Shown: positions 35,247-44,955 of the stretch, in pieces
How positions within the stretch are numbered: the stretch's first letter is position 1
How the letters are laid out: every line of letters begins with the position of its first letter
The notes under the pieces: generated by a model
Database searches by the model: none
What the model was told of the DNA's origin: nothing
Seen by the model: only the letters and a program-made list of their open reading frames with translations
Source of the DNA: Phaeobacter sp. CECT 5382
Lineage (GTDB): Bacteria > Pseudomonadota > Alphaproteobacteria > Rhodobacterales > Rhodobacteraceae
Direction: 5' to 3'
Assembly (NCBI RefSeq): GCF_001457775.1
Contig: NZ_CYSG01000007.1
Coordinates: forward strand, 1-64,000
DNA length: 64,000 nucleotides
Translations under genes and position numbers: made by a program

Positions 35247-35794
35247 GCTGTGCGGGGTCCGTTTTCTGTGCCAGCCAGCTGAATGGCTTCGGAAGGCGCC
35301 TTAAAGCCGACTCCCTTGGTCTGGGCGCCCCACTTACGCGTCAGCGCAATAAGATGCAAGGCCGCAGCTGCAGCACCGCCACCCTTGTTCTGATCCCCCG
35401 GATCAGCGCGGACCTCGGCCTGTTTGCGATTTTCAACAGTCAGGATACCATTGCCAATGCACAGCCCCTGCAGCCCCAGCAACTGGATCGCCCGACTGCT
35501 GTCATTGCAGACGGTATCATAGTGGGTCGTTTCGCCACGAATGACACAGCCCAGCGCCACAAACCCATCAAAGTTGGAACTGCGGTCAGCAATCGCAATA
35601 GCGGTCGGGATTTCCAGCGCTCCGGGCACTTCGACCACCTCAAATGTGCCACCGGCAGCCTCGATCTCTGCCTGCGCACCAGCGACCATGTTGTCCGCGA
35701 TATCCTTGTAATAAGGCGACACAACAATGGCCAGTTTCACTGGCTTATCAAAAGCGGCACGGGGCATGATGTAGTGCTGTTCGTGTCCAGCCAT
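35243..35794 (-). CDS. ribH: 6,7-dimethyl-8-ribityllumazine synthase
   Basis: A 183-residue lumazine synthase that condenses the pyrimidine intermediate with DHBP. Signatures are VEVPGALEIPTAI, GCVIRGETTHYDTVCND and GNGILTVENRKQAEVRA. The start is one base after the ribBX stop, with AAGGACA as RBS. It makes a cytosolic oligomer feeding RibE. Confidence 0.95.
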   Translation of the reverse strand: MAGHEQHYIMPRAAFDKPVKLAIVVSPYYKDIADNMVAGAQAEIEAAGGTFEVVEVPGALEIPTAIAIADRSSNFDGFVALGCVIRGETTHYDTVCNDSSRAIQLLGLQGLCIGNGILTVENRKQAEVRADPGDQNKGGGAAAAALHLIALTRKWGAQTKGVGFKAPSEAIQLAGTENGPRTA

Positions 35795-35795
35795 A

Positions 35796-36917
35796 TCACT
35801 TGTCCTTCAGAATGGGGCGGGTGCCAACAATCGAGAGCCCATAGGCATCCAGACCGAGATAAGTCGTGGCAGGCGAATCCGTCAAGAGCTCCAGCTCATC
35901 CAGCCCCAGCTTTGACAGGATTTGAGCGCCCAATCCGGTTTGTTTGATGGTGCGCGGGCCCTCGTCTTCGGGCGCATAAAGCGCATGACGCGGCTCGCGG
36001 AACAGGCAGACAACACCGCGTCCCTCTTCGGCGATCAGCTCCATAGCGCGCGGCAGCTCACGCACAGGTTTGGGGCCAAGCCCCAGAATGTCAGAGGCTT
36101 CGTGCAGCGCATGGGTACGCGTCAGCACCGGGCCGCCGCTGGTAATGTCGCCTTTGATCAGCACCACGTGTTCCACACCATATGTCTGGTCGGTGAACAG
36201 GCGCATGTCCCAGTCGCCGCCAAACTCTGAGGTGACAGTACTGCGCGAGGTTTCCACCACGAGATTGTCGTTGCGGGCCCGATAGGCAATCAGATCCGAG
36301 ATCGTGCCAATCTTCAGTGCGTGTTTCTCGGCGTAGTCAACCAGATCCGGAAGGCGCGCCATAGTGCCGTCTTCATTCATGATCTCGCAGATCACCGACG
36401 ACGGGTAATGACCCGCCAGCCGTGCCACATCACAGCCTGCCTCGGTATGGCCAGCCCGCATCAAGACACCACCGCGCCGTGCGCGCAGCGGGAAGACATG
36501 ACCCGGCGTGGCGATATCAGCAGCGGTTTTTTCCGGATCAATGGCCGTGGCCACAGTCAGCGCGCGGTCCGCAGCCGATATCCCGGTCGTAACCCCCTCG
36601 CGAGCCTCAATCGACACGGTAAAAGCGGTCTCGTGACGCGAAGAGTTGTGCATCGCCATCATCGGCAGGCCCAGCTCGTCAATCCGTTCAGCAGGCAGCG
36701 TCAGGCAGATCAGCCCACGCCCATGGGTGGCCATGAAATTGATCGCAGCGGCATCCGCACTTTGGGCCGGGATCACCAGATCGCCTTCGTTTTCGCGATC
36801 TTCGTGATCGACCAGAATGAACATCCGTCCCTCGCGGGCCTCGGTGATGATCTCTTCGATCGGGCTGATCGCCGCGCGCAAACGGGCCTCGATCGGCCCC
36901 GGTGTTTCAAAGCTCAT
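35796..36917 (-). CDS. ribB: DHBP synthase with degenerate GTP cyclohydrolase II-like domain (RibBX)
   Basis: A 373-residue protein. The N-terminal 200 residues are an intact 3,4-dihydroxy-2-butanone 4-phosphate synthase: [26 protein letters not shown] and [18 protein letters not shown]. The C-terminal 165 residues resemble GTP cyclohydrolase II, but the zinc triad CxxxxxxxxxxCxC expected after GD is replaced ([19 protein letters not shown]), so that activity is probably absent. This is the RibBX type described in some proteobacteria. The real GTP cyclohydrolase II must be encoded elsewhere. ribH follows after one base. Confidence 0.9.
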   Translation of the reverse strand: MSFETPGPIEARLRAAISPIEEIITEAREGRMFILVDHEDRENEGDLVIPAQSADAAAINFMATHGRGLICLTLPAERIDELGLPMMAMHNSSRHETAFTVSIEAREGVTTGISAADRALTVATAIDPEKTAADIATPGHVFPLRARRGGVLMRAGHTEAGCDVARLAGHYPSSVICEIMNEDGTMARLPDLVDYAEKHALKIGTISDLIAYRARNDNLVVETSRSTVTSEFGGDWDMRLFTDQTYGVEHVVLIKGDITSGGPVLTRTHALHEASDILGLGPKPVRELPRAMELIAEEGRGVVCLFREPRHALYAPEDEGPRTIKQTGLGAQILSKLGLDELELLTDSPATTYLGLDAYGLSIVGTRPILKDK

Positions 36918-37101
36918 GTTTCAGCCTTTCGATACGCATGCTCCAGGGCCCAATCGCCCGGCAGGTTATACAGGGCGAAATAGCCCACCCCAGCCGCAAA
37001 GACCAGCCCCACAAGCGGCACAGCGCGGGCTGGACGCGGCGTCCGGCTTCGGGCAGAAAGGTTAAATTGGATACAATATTCACAAAGCAGGAGAGGCCGC
37101 C

Positions 37102-38154
37102 ATGCGCGCATCCCGTATACTTCAGGCCGTAGATGCCCACGCCGAGGGGGAACCGGGCCGTGTGATTACCGGTGGTATGCCCTTGCTGAAGGGTGCCACT
37201 GTTTTTGAAAAAATGCAGGACATGGCAGTACATTACGATGATATCCGCCTGCAGATGCTGCGCGAGCCACGCGGCAATCCGGGCCTCTGTGGCAATGCTA
37301 TCGTGCCGCCTTGCCACCCGGATGCCGACGCTGGTTTCATCATCTTTGAGCAGACGGAATACCCGCCGATGTCCGGCTCCAACACCATCTGCGTGGTCAC
37401 TGTGCTTCTGGAAACAGGCATTGTGCGCATGGTCGAACCCGTGACCGAACTGACACTGGAGGCCCCGGCGGGTCTGATCAAGGTGCGCGCCGACTGTCAC
37501 GATGGCAAAGTAACCCGTGTTACCTTTGAAAACGTGCCAGCTTTTGCCATGCATCTTGATGCGCCTGTGGAGGTTGCTGGATTGGGCACGATCAAAGTTG
37601 ACGTGGCCTGGGGCGGAATGTTCTTTGTGCTGATCAACGGCGAAACAATCGGCCTGGATCCCAGCGCCGAGAACGGTACCGAGATCGTCCGCGTCAGCGA
37701 AGCGATCCGCCACGCCACGGCAGAACAGCTGCCCGTGGTGCATCCGGAAAATCCCGATATCACCGGCCCGACCATCACCAATCTCTGGGCCCCTGCCCAA
37801 AATCCCGAAACCGACGGGCGTGGGGCGATCACCATCTCCACGGGAGCATTTGATCCCGCCCGACCGCAGGACGCCAGCGGCATTCTGGATCGCTCCCCCT
37901 GCGGCACGGGCACCTGCGCCAAAATGGCGGTTCTACATGCGCGCGGCCAACTTGCCCTGGGCCAAGACTATGTAAACGCAGGCCCGTTGGGCACCACCTT
38001 CACCGGCCGCATTCTGAAGACAACGACGGTGGGAGGCTACCCCGCCATCGTGCCTTCGCTTTCAGGTCAGGGCTGGATCTACGGGCTTGCCTCTTACACC
38101 CTGGATCCGAGCGACCCTTTCCCGCAGGGCTATACCGTTGGCGACATGTGGTGA
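37102..38154 (+). CDS. Proline racemase family enzyme (hydroxyproline epimerase or dehydratase type)
   Basis: A 350-residue PrdF-fold enzyme. Proline racemase has Cys at both catalytic positions; here the first is Ser (MSGSNTICV) and the second Cys is kept (DRSPCGTGTCAKMA). Family work links a Ser or Thr first residue to trans-3-hydroxyproline dehydratase or mixed activities, so proline racemization is unlikely. No hydroxyproline transport or catabolism genes are nearby. CAGGAGAGG precedes ATG 37102. It lies inside the riboflavin block on the opposite strand. Confidence 0.85.
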   Translation: MRASRILQAVDAHAEGEPGRVITGGMPLLKGATVFEKMQDMAVHYDDIRLQMLREPRGNPGLCGNAIVPPCHPDADAGFIIFEQTEYPPMSGSNTICVVTVLLETGIVRMVEPVTELTLEAPAGLIKVRADCHDGKVTRVTFENVPAFAMHLDAPVEVAGLGTIKVDVAWGGMFFVLINGETIGLDPSAENGTEIVRVSEAIRHATAEQLPVVHPENPDITGPTITNLWAPAQNPETDGRGAITISTGAFDPARPQDASGILDRSPCGTGTCAKMAVLHARGQLALGQDYVNAGPLGTTFTGRILKTTTVGGYPAIVPSLSGQGWIYGLASYTLDPSDPFPQGYTVGDMW

Positions 38155-38155
38155 C

Positions 38156-38181
38156 GCGCGCGCCGCGCAAGCGGTGCGCGC
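38156..38181 (+). terminator. GC-rich GNRA-loop hairpin after the racemase-family gene
   Basis: GCGCGCGCCGC and GCGGTGCGCGC form an 11-bp stem (one G-U) with a GCAA loop starting two bases after the stop codon. There is no T tract, so it may stabilise or end the mRNA rather than act as a classical terminator. Confidence 0.5.
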
Positions 38182-38267
38182 CCGACCCAACGGGCCATTC
38201 TGCATCTTGGATGCTGAGTGGCTGGGCGGGAGCCCCGCCCTTGCCGCAAACCAGGTGTCCAAAACAA

Positions 38268-38298
38268 AAAATGTCCGGCAATGCAGCCGGGCATTTTG
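38268..38298 (-). terminator. ribE terminator
   Basis: On the minus strand ATGCCCGGC and GCCGGACAT enclose TGCATT, followed by TTTTTTG, about 40 bp after the ribE stop. It implies ribE ends its transcript here rather than reading into ribBX. Confidence 0.75.
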
Positions 38299-38337
38299 AT
38301 CCGTCACAGGAATTTCTGTCACAGGGAAGGTCGCGAC

Positions 38338-38925
38338 CTAGTCGGCCTCATGCAGCCGCGCCACATAACGTGCAAGTGTGTCGATCTCCAGATTGATCTG
38401 ATCGCCCAACTGCACGTCCCCCCAGGTGGTCACATCCTTGGTGTGTGGGATGAAATTGATGCCGAAATCGCAGCCGTCGACATCATTGACCGTAAGCGAG
38501 GTGCCATTGAGCGCAACCGACCCTTTGGGTGCAATGAACCGCGCCAGCTCCTTTGGTGCGCGCAGGGTCACGCGGGTGCTGTCACCCTCATCCACCATTG
38601 CGACCACCTCAGCGACGCCATCCACATGGCCGGAAACGATATGCCCGCCAAGCTCGTCTCCCACCTTCAAGGCGCGCTCCAGGTTGACCCGTTTTCCGAC
38701 CACCCAGGCACCCACATTGGTTTTCGAGACCGTCTCTGCAGAAATCTGCACATCGTAGAAATCCGCGCCCAACTCGATCACGGTCAAGCAGACCCCATCC
38801 GAGGCGATTGAAGCCCCCAGATCAATTGTCGCCGTATCGTAGGCCGTTTTGATCCGCGCCCGCAGATCACCTTGCTGATCCAACTGGGCAATGGTTCCAA
38901 TGTCAGTCACAATACCGGTGAACAT
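38338..38925 (-). CDS. ribE: Riboflavin synthase alpha subunit
   Basis: A 195-residue protein of two lumazine-binding barrels. Barrel 1 starts MFTGIVTDIGTI and carries IASDGVCLTVIE; barrel 2 carries HIVSGHVDGVAEV and VALNGTSLTVNDV. It converts two lumazines to riboflavin. AAGGAGAG lies seven bases from the ATG. It is separated from ribD by the capsule genes and from ribBX by the racemase-family gene, although all rib genes share orientation. Confidence 0.96.
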   Translation of the reverse strand: MFTGIVTDIGTIAQLDQQGDLRARIKTAYDTATIDLGASIASDGVCLTVIELGADFYDVQISAETVSKTNVGAWVVGKRVNLERALKVGDELGGHIVSGHVDGVAEVVAMVDEGDSTRVTLRAPKELARFIAPKGSVALNGTSLTVNDVDGCDFGINFIPHTKDVTTWGDVQLGDQINLEIDTLARYVARLHEAD

Positions 38926-39201
38926 GGGTCAGCTCTCCTTGGCTACGGCTGGGGTCTTTTTCCCAAGAGGTAGCTGAGCCCGAAAGCCTCTACAAGTCCT
39001 CACAGCTCTCCTCAGGTCTTCCCAATCCCTCGCAAGCGCCCCCGGCGGCTTCCTTTGCTGGGATCGCCCAAGCCATTGCCCGGCAGCCGGAGGCGCGATA
39101 TGGCTGTGGTACTATACAATTCCCCCGCGGTTCAGCTGCAGACTTGCCCTCCCGGTCCTGCGGAAAACCAGAACTGACCGTCTCTCAAACCCGGCTTCCC
39201 G

Positions 39202-40494
39202 ATGTCCGAACACGCCAGTACAACACGCAGCTTTCTCTTTTTGCAGGGACCACACGGGCCGTTCTTTAGCGGCCTGGGAAGAATGCTGCGCGCCGCTGAC
39301 TGCAGTGTCTGGCGCATCGGGTTCAACGCCGGCGATCAAGCCTTTTGGCGCAACAAGACAAGCTACCTGCCCTTTCGTGGCACGCTTGCGGAATGGCCAG
39401 AGTATTTTTTGCAAACCTGTCGCGACAAAGGCATCAGCGACATTGTGCTCTACGGCGACACCCGCCCGATCCATGCCAAGGCCATTGCTGCCGCCAAATC
39501 TGCTGGCCTGCGGGTACATGTCTTTGAAGAAGGCTATATGCGGCCCTATTGGGTCACCTATGAGCGCGACGGATCCAACGGCCACTCCCGGCTGATGCAG
39601 ACCTCGGTGAAGGACATGCGGACAAGACTTGAACAATCCGATATCGAAACCCCACCGCCCCCGGCGCACTGGGGTGATATGCGCCAGCATGTTTTCTATG
39701 GGGCGCTCTATCATTGGTTCGTCATGTTTCAAAACCAAGGGTACCGCAATTTCCGCCCCCACCGCGCGATTTCCGTCACCCGGGAGTTTAAGCTCTACCT
39801 CAAACGCCTGCTCCTGATGCCTGCGCAGGCCATCGAACGCGGTCTGGCAACCCGGCGCATTCGCAACGGTGGCTTCCCCTATCATCTCGCCCTGCTGCAG
39901 CTGGAGCACGACAGCGCCTTCCAGATGCATTCCCCATTCGAGACCATGGTCGATTTTCTGGCCGAGGTGATCGCCGGATTTGCTGCTGGTGCACCGCGTC
40001 ATCATCATCTTGTGATCAAGGCCCACCCTCTTGAGGATGGGCGCGCGCCCATCCGCCGCGCTTTGCGCCGGCTTGCCCGCAGCCATGGCATCGCTGACCG
40101 GGTTCATTATGTGCGTGGCGGCAAGCTGGCGGAACTTCTGAACGATGCCCGCAGCGCGGTCACCGTCAACTCCACCGCCGGGCAACAGGTTCTGTGGCGC
40201 GGCATCCCGCTCAAAGTGTTTGGCACCGCCGTCTATGATAAGCCCGAATTCACCTCGGATCAGTCTCTGGTCAAATTCTTTGAAGCCCCTGATAGACCGG
40301 ATAGCCGCGCCTACCGGGACTATCGGCGCTATCTGATGGAGACCTCGCAGATGCCCGGAGGGTTCTATTCGCGCACCGGGCGCAAGCAACTGCTGCGCCA
40401 TGTGGTTGATATGATGCTGTCGCCTCATGACCCATATGAGGCCCTGCGTCATGGCACAGCGGCACCAAGGCAACAGTTATCCGTGGTGCGCTGA
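39202..40494 (+). CDS. kpsS: Capsule biosynthesis protein KpsS-type
   Basis: A 430-residue protein of the capsule polysaccharide synthesis family. FLFLQGPHGPFFSGLGRML opens it, EEGYMRPYW and VIKAHPLEDGRAP are family motifs, and VNSTAGQQVLWRGIPLKVF is the conserved C-terminal Kdo-transferase-like element. KpsS-type enzymes add the first Kdo to phosphatidylglycerol, starting the lipid anchor of exported capsules. It opens the plus-strand set kpsS, wza-type, kpsC. Confidence 0.9.
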   Translation: MSEHASTTRSFLFLQGPHGPFFSGLGRMLRAADCSVWRIGFNAGDQAFWRNKTSYLPFRGTLAEWPEYFLQTCRDKGISDIVLYGDTRPIHAKAIAAAKSAGLRVHVFEEGYMRPYWVTYERDGSNGHSRLMQTSVKDMRTRLEQSDIETPPPPAHWGDMRQHVFYGALYHWFVMFQNQGYRNFRPHRAISVTREFKLYLKRLLLMPAQAIERGLATRRIRNGGFPYHLALLQLEHDSAFQMHSPFETMVDFLAEVIAGFAAGAPRHHHLVIKAHPLEDGRAPIRRALRRLARSHGIADRVHYVRGGKLAELLNDARSAVTVNSTAGQQVLWRGIPLKVFGTAVYDKPEFTSDQSLVKFFEAPDRPDSRAYRDYRRYLMETSQMPGGFYSRTGRKQLLRHVVDMMLSPHDPYEALRHGTAAPRQQLSVVR

Positions 40495-40589
40495 GCGAAA
40501 CAACCAGCAACACTGGATTTTTCCCGCACTGCTGGCTAGACTGACCAAAAAACTGAGGCAGAACAATAATAGGTCGAGGAGACCGAGCA

Positions 40590-41726
40590 GTGAAAAACGT
40601 CCCCCTTCGTTGGGCGCGGCCCGTGGCGATTCTCGTTGCACTGTCGCTTGCGGCTTCGTGCAGCCTCCCAAGAGTCGGACCGAGCAAGCGTGAAATCTTT
40701 GCCGGATCCGTGCAAAAGGAAGGCGATGCCTTCATCGTTTCCGTCAATGACCGGGTCACCCGTGCCACGGCTGTTGTCCCCGCCCTAGGTTTCTCGAAAA
40801 GCTTCACAAACGCTGGTCGCCTGACCTCCGACACCATTCGCCCCGGCGATGTTCTGGGTCTGACGATCTGGGAAAACGTCGACGATGGGCTGCTTGCGGG
40901 TGAAGCAACCAATGCCACCGCCCTCGAAGAAGTCCAGGTCGACAGCGCCGGCTACATTTTTGTGCCCTATGCCGGGCGGCTGCGCGCCTCTGGCAACACA
41001 CCCGAACAGCTGCGCGAAATCATCACCAAGAAACTCGAAGACCAGACTCCTGACCCGCAGGTTCAGGTGCGCCGCATCGCCGGTGATGGATCTACCGTAA
41101 GCCTGACCGGCGCCGTGGGTGGACAGGGTGTCTATGCCATCGAACGCCCGACCCGCACACTTTCGACCATGCTGGCCCGGGCTGGCGGTGTCTCGATCGA
41201 GCCGGAAATCACCCAGATCACCGTGATCCGCGGCAAGGAACAGGGCAAGATCTGGCTGCAGGATCTGTTCAAACACCCCGAGCTCGACATCGCCCTGCGC
41301 GGGGGGGACCGCATTCTGGTCGAGGCCGACAGCCGCTCCTTCACCGCTTTGGGAGCGACCAGCGCCCAGGCCCGTGTTCCCTTCGAAAGTCAGGATCTGT
41401 CGGCCCTTGAAGCCATTGCTCAGGTTGGTGGTTTGATCTCAACCACCTCTGATCCCACTGGCGTATTCGTTTTCCGCAATGAGCCCGGCGAAATTGCCAA
41501 TCACGTTCTGGGGCGAGATGATCTGGTGGGAGCGCAGCGCATGGTCTATGTGCTGAACCTGACGCAGCCCAACGGGCTGTTCGTCGCGCGCGATTTTGTG
41601 ATCCGTGACGAAGACACGCTCTATGTCACCGAAGCGCCCTATGCGCAGTGGACCAAGACGATTTCACTTCTGGCCAGCCCGCTGACGCCGCTTGCCAATG
41701 TCGAGACCCTCTTTGGCGGCAGCTGA
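40590..41726 (+). CDS. Polysaccharide export outer-membrane lipoprotein (Wza/KpsD type)
   Basis: A 378-residue protein. Its signal peptide ends in a lipobox (SLAASCSLP, Cys about residue 24). The Poly_export domain reads RPGDVLGLTIWENVDDG, and SLBB-like domains follow (TVSLTGAVGGQGVYAIE, LARAGGV). It would form the outer-membrane channel for capsule export. The start is GTG 40590 with CGAGGAGA upstream. The ABC-2 transporter parts (KpsM, KpsT, KpsE) are not in the window. Confidence 0.9.
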   Translation: MKNVPLRWARPVAILVALSLAASCSLPRVGPSKREIFAGSVQKEGDAFIVSVNDRVTRATAVVPALGFSKSFTNAGRLTSDTIRPGDVLGLTIWENVDDGLLAGEATNATALEEVQVDSAGYIFVPYAGRLRASGNTPEQLREIITKKLEDQTPDPQVQVRRIAGDGSTVSLTGAVGGQGVYAIERPTRTLSTMLARAGGVSIEPEITQITVIRGKEQGKIWLQDLFKHPELDIALRGGDRILVEADSRSFTALGATSAQARVPFESQDLSALEAIAQVGGLISTTSDPTGVFVFRNEPGEIANHVLGRDDLVGAQRMVYVLNLTQPNGLFVARDFVIRDEDTLYVTEAPYAQWTKTISLLASPLTPLANVETLFGGS

Positions 41727-41730
41727 TCGG

Positions 41731-43773
41731 ATGAATCCGCTGGCTGAACAGACACAGGCCGGGGGCAATGGCTCCCGGCTTTTTGTTTATAACGGCGGTT
41801 TTCTGACCCAACGCCGTTTGCGTCGCATCCTGGGCTGTACGGGCTACAAATTGCGCCTTGGGTTGCCTGATCGTGGCGATCTGGTTGGCATCTGGGGCAA
41901 TTCGCCCACCGCACACCGCGGCCGTAAGGTCGCAAAGGATCGCGGTGTCGGACTACTCAATGTAGAAGATGCCTTCCTGCGCTCGATCCATCCCGGCCGC
42001 GTCCACAAAGAGCCCCCCCTGGGGTTGTTGCTGGATCGCCGGGGCATGCATTTTGACCCCAGCAGGCCCTCGGATCTGGAAAACCTTCTGGCAAGCCATC
42101 CGCTGGATGACAGCCACATGAACGGGCGCGCCCGCGACGCCATTCACCGGCTGAAAGAGCTGCACCTGAGCAAATACAATGCCTTCTCCCCTGAAGCGCC
42201 AGTACCCGCCCCCGGCTATGTCTTGGTGGTGGATCAGCTGCGTGGTGATGCCTCTGTGGCGGCATCCAAGGCGGATCGTGCCCGGTTCTGCGAGATGCTC
42301 GTCTTTGCCCAGGAAGAAAACCCCGGCGCGCGGATCCTGATCAAGACCCACCCGGAAACCCAGGACGGTCATCGCCCCGGTCACTACAAAACCCAGGACG
42401 CGCAGGACGCCCAAGGCAGGCGGGGGCGCATCGAACTGTTCAGCGATCCGGTCTCACCCTGGGCGCTGCTCGAGGGGGCAACGGCCGTCTATACAGTCTC
42501 GTCGCATCTTGGCTTTGAGGCCATCCTGTCGGGCCACAAGCCCCGCGTCTTTGGCCAGCCTTTCTATGCCGGATGGGGCCTGACGCAGGACGAAGACCCG
42601 GTGGCCCGCCGCCAGCGCAGGCTGACGCGGGCACAGCTGTTTTCCGCCGCAATGATCCTTTATCCAACCTGGTATGATCCTTTCACCGACCAGATTTGCG
42701 AGCTGGAGCGGGTGATTGACACGCTGGAGGCCCAGACCCGCGCTTGGCGCCAGGACCGAAACGGCTGGACGGCTTCGGGTATGCGTTTGTGGAAGCGTAA
42801 ACCGCTGCAGGATTTCTTTGGTCAGTACAAGAAAGTGCGGTTCATTGAAGACCCGCAGAAAGCCCATATCAGTGGGCGCAACCGTATGGTCTGGGCAGGT
42901 AAAGCCACCAAAAATCACGCCGGGGCCGCCAAACTCGAAGACGGTTTTCTGCGCTCCCGCGGGCTTGGGGCCAAACTGGTCGCCCCGATGTCGCTGGTGC
43001 TGGACCGTCAGGGTATTTACTACGACCCCAGCCAGCCTTCGGATCTGGATAATCTCATTGCCGCAAGTGTCGATCTGGAGCCGGAAAAGGCCCGCCGCAC
43101 CGAGGCCCTGCTACACGAACTTATCCGCAATAGCCTGTCGAAATACAACCTCGGCGGTGAGACCCACGAACTGCCGACCGGACGCCGCATTCTGGTCCCC
43201 GGTCAGGTGGAGGACGATGTCTCGATCCTGCTGGGCGCAGGCCCCATCAAGACCAATCTGGACCTGCTGCGCGCCACCCGCGAAGCCAACCCAGACGCGG
43301 TCATTATCTACAAGCCACACCCTGACGTAGAAGCCGGCCTGCGACCCGGGCTGATCCCGGAATCGGAACTGGCCAATCTGACGGATCTGGTGGCCCATCA
43401 CAGCGATCCAATCGCCCTTCTGGATGAAGCACAGGAGGTCTGGACCATGACCTCACTTTTAGGGTTCGAGGCGCTGATACGCGGTGCCAAGGTCACCACC
43501 TTTGGCCTGCCCTTCTATGCTGGCTGGGGATTGACGCAGGATCGCTGCACCGCACCAAGCTGGCGCAGCGCCCGCCCGGATTTGCTTGGGCTCGCCCATG
43601 CGGTACTGATTGATTATCCCCGGTATTATGACCCGGTGACCAGACAGCCCTGCCCGCCCGAAGTGGTGGTGGAACGGCTGGTCACCGGGAACATACCCAA
43701 GGCAGGATTTGGCAACCGGACCCTATCCAAGCTCCAAGGGCTTTTTGCGACCTATACGCATCTCTGGCGCTGA
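41731..43773 (+). CDS. kpsC: Capsule Kdo-transferase KpsC-type, duplicated modules
   Basis: A 680-residue protein made of two related modules. FYAGWGLTQD occurs at about residues 278 and 595, 317 residues apart, and HLSKYNAF / SLSKYNLG, EDGFLRSRGLG / EDAFLRSIHPG repeat in step. KpsC enzymes extend the poly-Kdo linker of capsules on the anchor begun by KpsS. The start at 41731 is four bases after the wza-type stop; the frame is open further upstream inside that gene. Convergent with ribD, 84 bp away. Confidence 0.92.
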   Translation: MNPLAEQTQAGGNGSRLFVYNGGFLTQRRLRRILGCTGYKLRLGLPDRGDLVGIWGNSPTAHRGRKVAKDRGVGLLNVEDAFLRSIHPGRVHKEPPLGLLLDRRGMHFDPSRPSDLENLLASHPLDDSHMNGRARDAIHRLKELHLSKYNAFSPEAPVPAPGYVLVVDQLRGDASVAASKADRARFCEMLVFAQEENPGARILIKTHPETQDGHRPGHYKTQDAQDAQGRRGRIELFSDPVSPWALLEGATAVYTVSSHLGFEAILSGHKPRVFGQPFYAGWGLTQDEDPVARRQRRLTRAQLFSAAMILYPTWYDPFTDQICELERVIDTLEAQTRAWRQDRNGWTASGMRLWKRKPLQDFFGQYKKVRFIEDPQKAHISGRNRMVWAGKATKNHAGAAKLEDGFLRSRGLGAKLVAPMSLVLDRQGIYYDPSQPSDLDNLIAASVDLEPEKARRTEALLHELIRNSLSKYNLGGETHELPTGRRILVPGQVEDDVSILLGAGPIKTNLDLLRATREANPDAVIIYKPHPDVEAGLRPGLIPESELANLTDLVAHHSDPIALLDEAQEVWTMTSLLGFEALIRGAKVTTFGLPFYAGWGLTQDRCTAPSWRSARPDLLGLAHAVLIDYPRYYDPVTRQPCPPEVVVERLVTGNIPKAGFGNRTLSKLQGLFATYTHLWR

Positions 43774-43857
43774 CCGACCCAAAGATAGAGAGAAAGCCAG
43801 AGATCGGGACCTGGATCAAGAATACAAACAAACAGCAGCGATGGCGGCTATTAATGC

Positions 43858-44955
43858 TCAGCTGGACCGCCGCCAACGATGCATCACATCGCCCCCCACC
43901 GCCGCAGTCTCGATCAGATCAAACCGCGGCGCGGCTTCAAGACGTTCAAGACCTAGTGCGCCGATGGATGGCAGGCCTTCAGCGCCGATACCAAGACCGG
44001 CGGTAAAACCGATCAATTCATCCACCAGATCAAAGGCCAGAAGTGACGCTGCAAGCGCGCTGCCCCCCTCGCAGAAAACACGCGTCAGACCAGCCTTGCC
44101 CAGTTGCTGCAGGATATCATGTGCGTCCAGCTGCACGCCTCTGCTGGCGCAGGGAAGCAATCGCGCGCCCAAACCTTCCCAGGCCTGCTTGCGCTCTGCA
44201 TCGGCTCCCTGCCCATGGCACAGCCACAGCGGTACATGTTTTGCAGAGGTCGCCAGCTGACTGATCAGCGGCAGATCCAGGTGGCGTGAAGTCACCACCC
44301 GCACCGGCTGATGCACAACGCCAAGATCACGCACCGTCAGCGTCGGATCATCTGCCCGTGCCGTCCCGGCCCCCACCATGACCGCATCATGGCGTGCCCG
44401 CATGGCATGCACAGCACGCCGTGCCTCAACGCCAGTGATCCATTTGCTTTGGCCCGCGCCCGTGGCGATACGCCCATCAAAACTACTGGCCATTTTGAGT
44501 GTCACAAAGGGGCGGCCCTGTTCGGTTTTGTAAAAGAACCCGGCATGATCGCAAGCAGCCTCCTCCGCGAGGACCCCGGTTTTCACGGTGATCCCGGCGC
44601 GGCGCAACATCTCGAACCCCTGCCCCGACACCCGTGGATCACTGTCACCGATGGCAGCCACCACATGCGCCACACCCGCGTCGATCAGCGCCTGAGCACA
44701 AGGAGGGGTCGCGCCTTGATGCGAACAGGGCTCCAACGTCACATAGGCGGTTGCCCCACGCGCCAACACACCCGCCTGATCCAGAGCTTCGGTTTCTGCA
44801 TGGGGCCGACCGCCGGGTTTGGTCCAACCGCGCCCGACAATCCGTCCATCTCGTACCAGCACACAGCCAACCGCCGGGTTGGGCCAACAATTTCCCTGCC
44901 CGCGTCGGCCAAGCGAAAGCGCCAAGGCCATGTACCTGGTATCCGTATCCGTCAC
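43858..44955 (-). CDS. ribD: Bifunctional riboflavin deaminase/reductase
   Basis: A 365-residue enzyme of the riboflavin pathway. The deaminase half has the zinc motif HAETEAL plus EPCSHQGATPPCAQAL; the reductase half starts at FVTLKMASSFDGRIATGAGQ, the NADPH-binding part. The first codon is GTG (44955) and places TRYMALALSLGRRGQG as in the family; ATG 44931 is an alternative. nrdR lies 124 bp upstream on the same strand, a widely conserved pair. Confidence 0.93.
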   Translation of the reverse strand: MTDTDTRYMALALSLGRRGQGNCWPNPAVGCVLVRDGRIVGRGWTKPGGRPHAETEALDQAGVLARGATAYVTLEPCSHQGATPPCAQALIDAGVAHVVAAIGDSDPRVSGQGFEMLRRAGITVKTGVLAEEAACDHAGFFYKTEQGRPFVTLKMASSFDGRIATGAGQSKWITGVEARRAVHAMRARHDAVMVGAGTARADDPTLTVRDLGVVHQPVRVVTSRHLDLPLISQLATSAKHVPLWLCHGQGADAERKQAWEGLGARLLPCASRGVQLDAHDILQQLGKAGLTRVFCEGGSALAASLLAFDLVDELIGFTAGLGIGAEGLPSIGALGLERLEAAPRFDLIETAAVGGDVMHRWRRSS

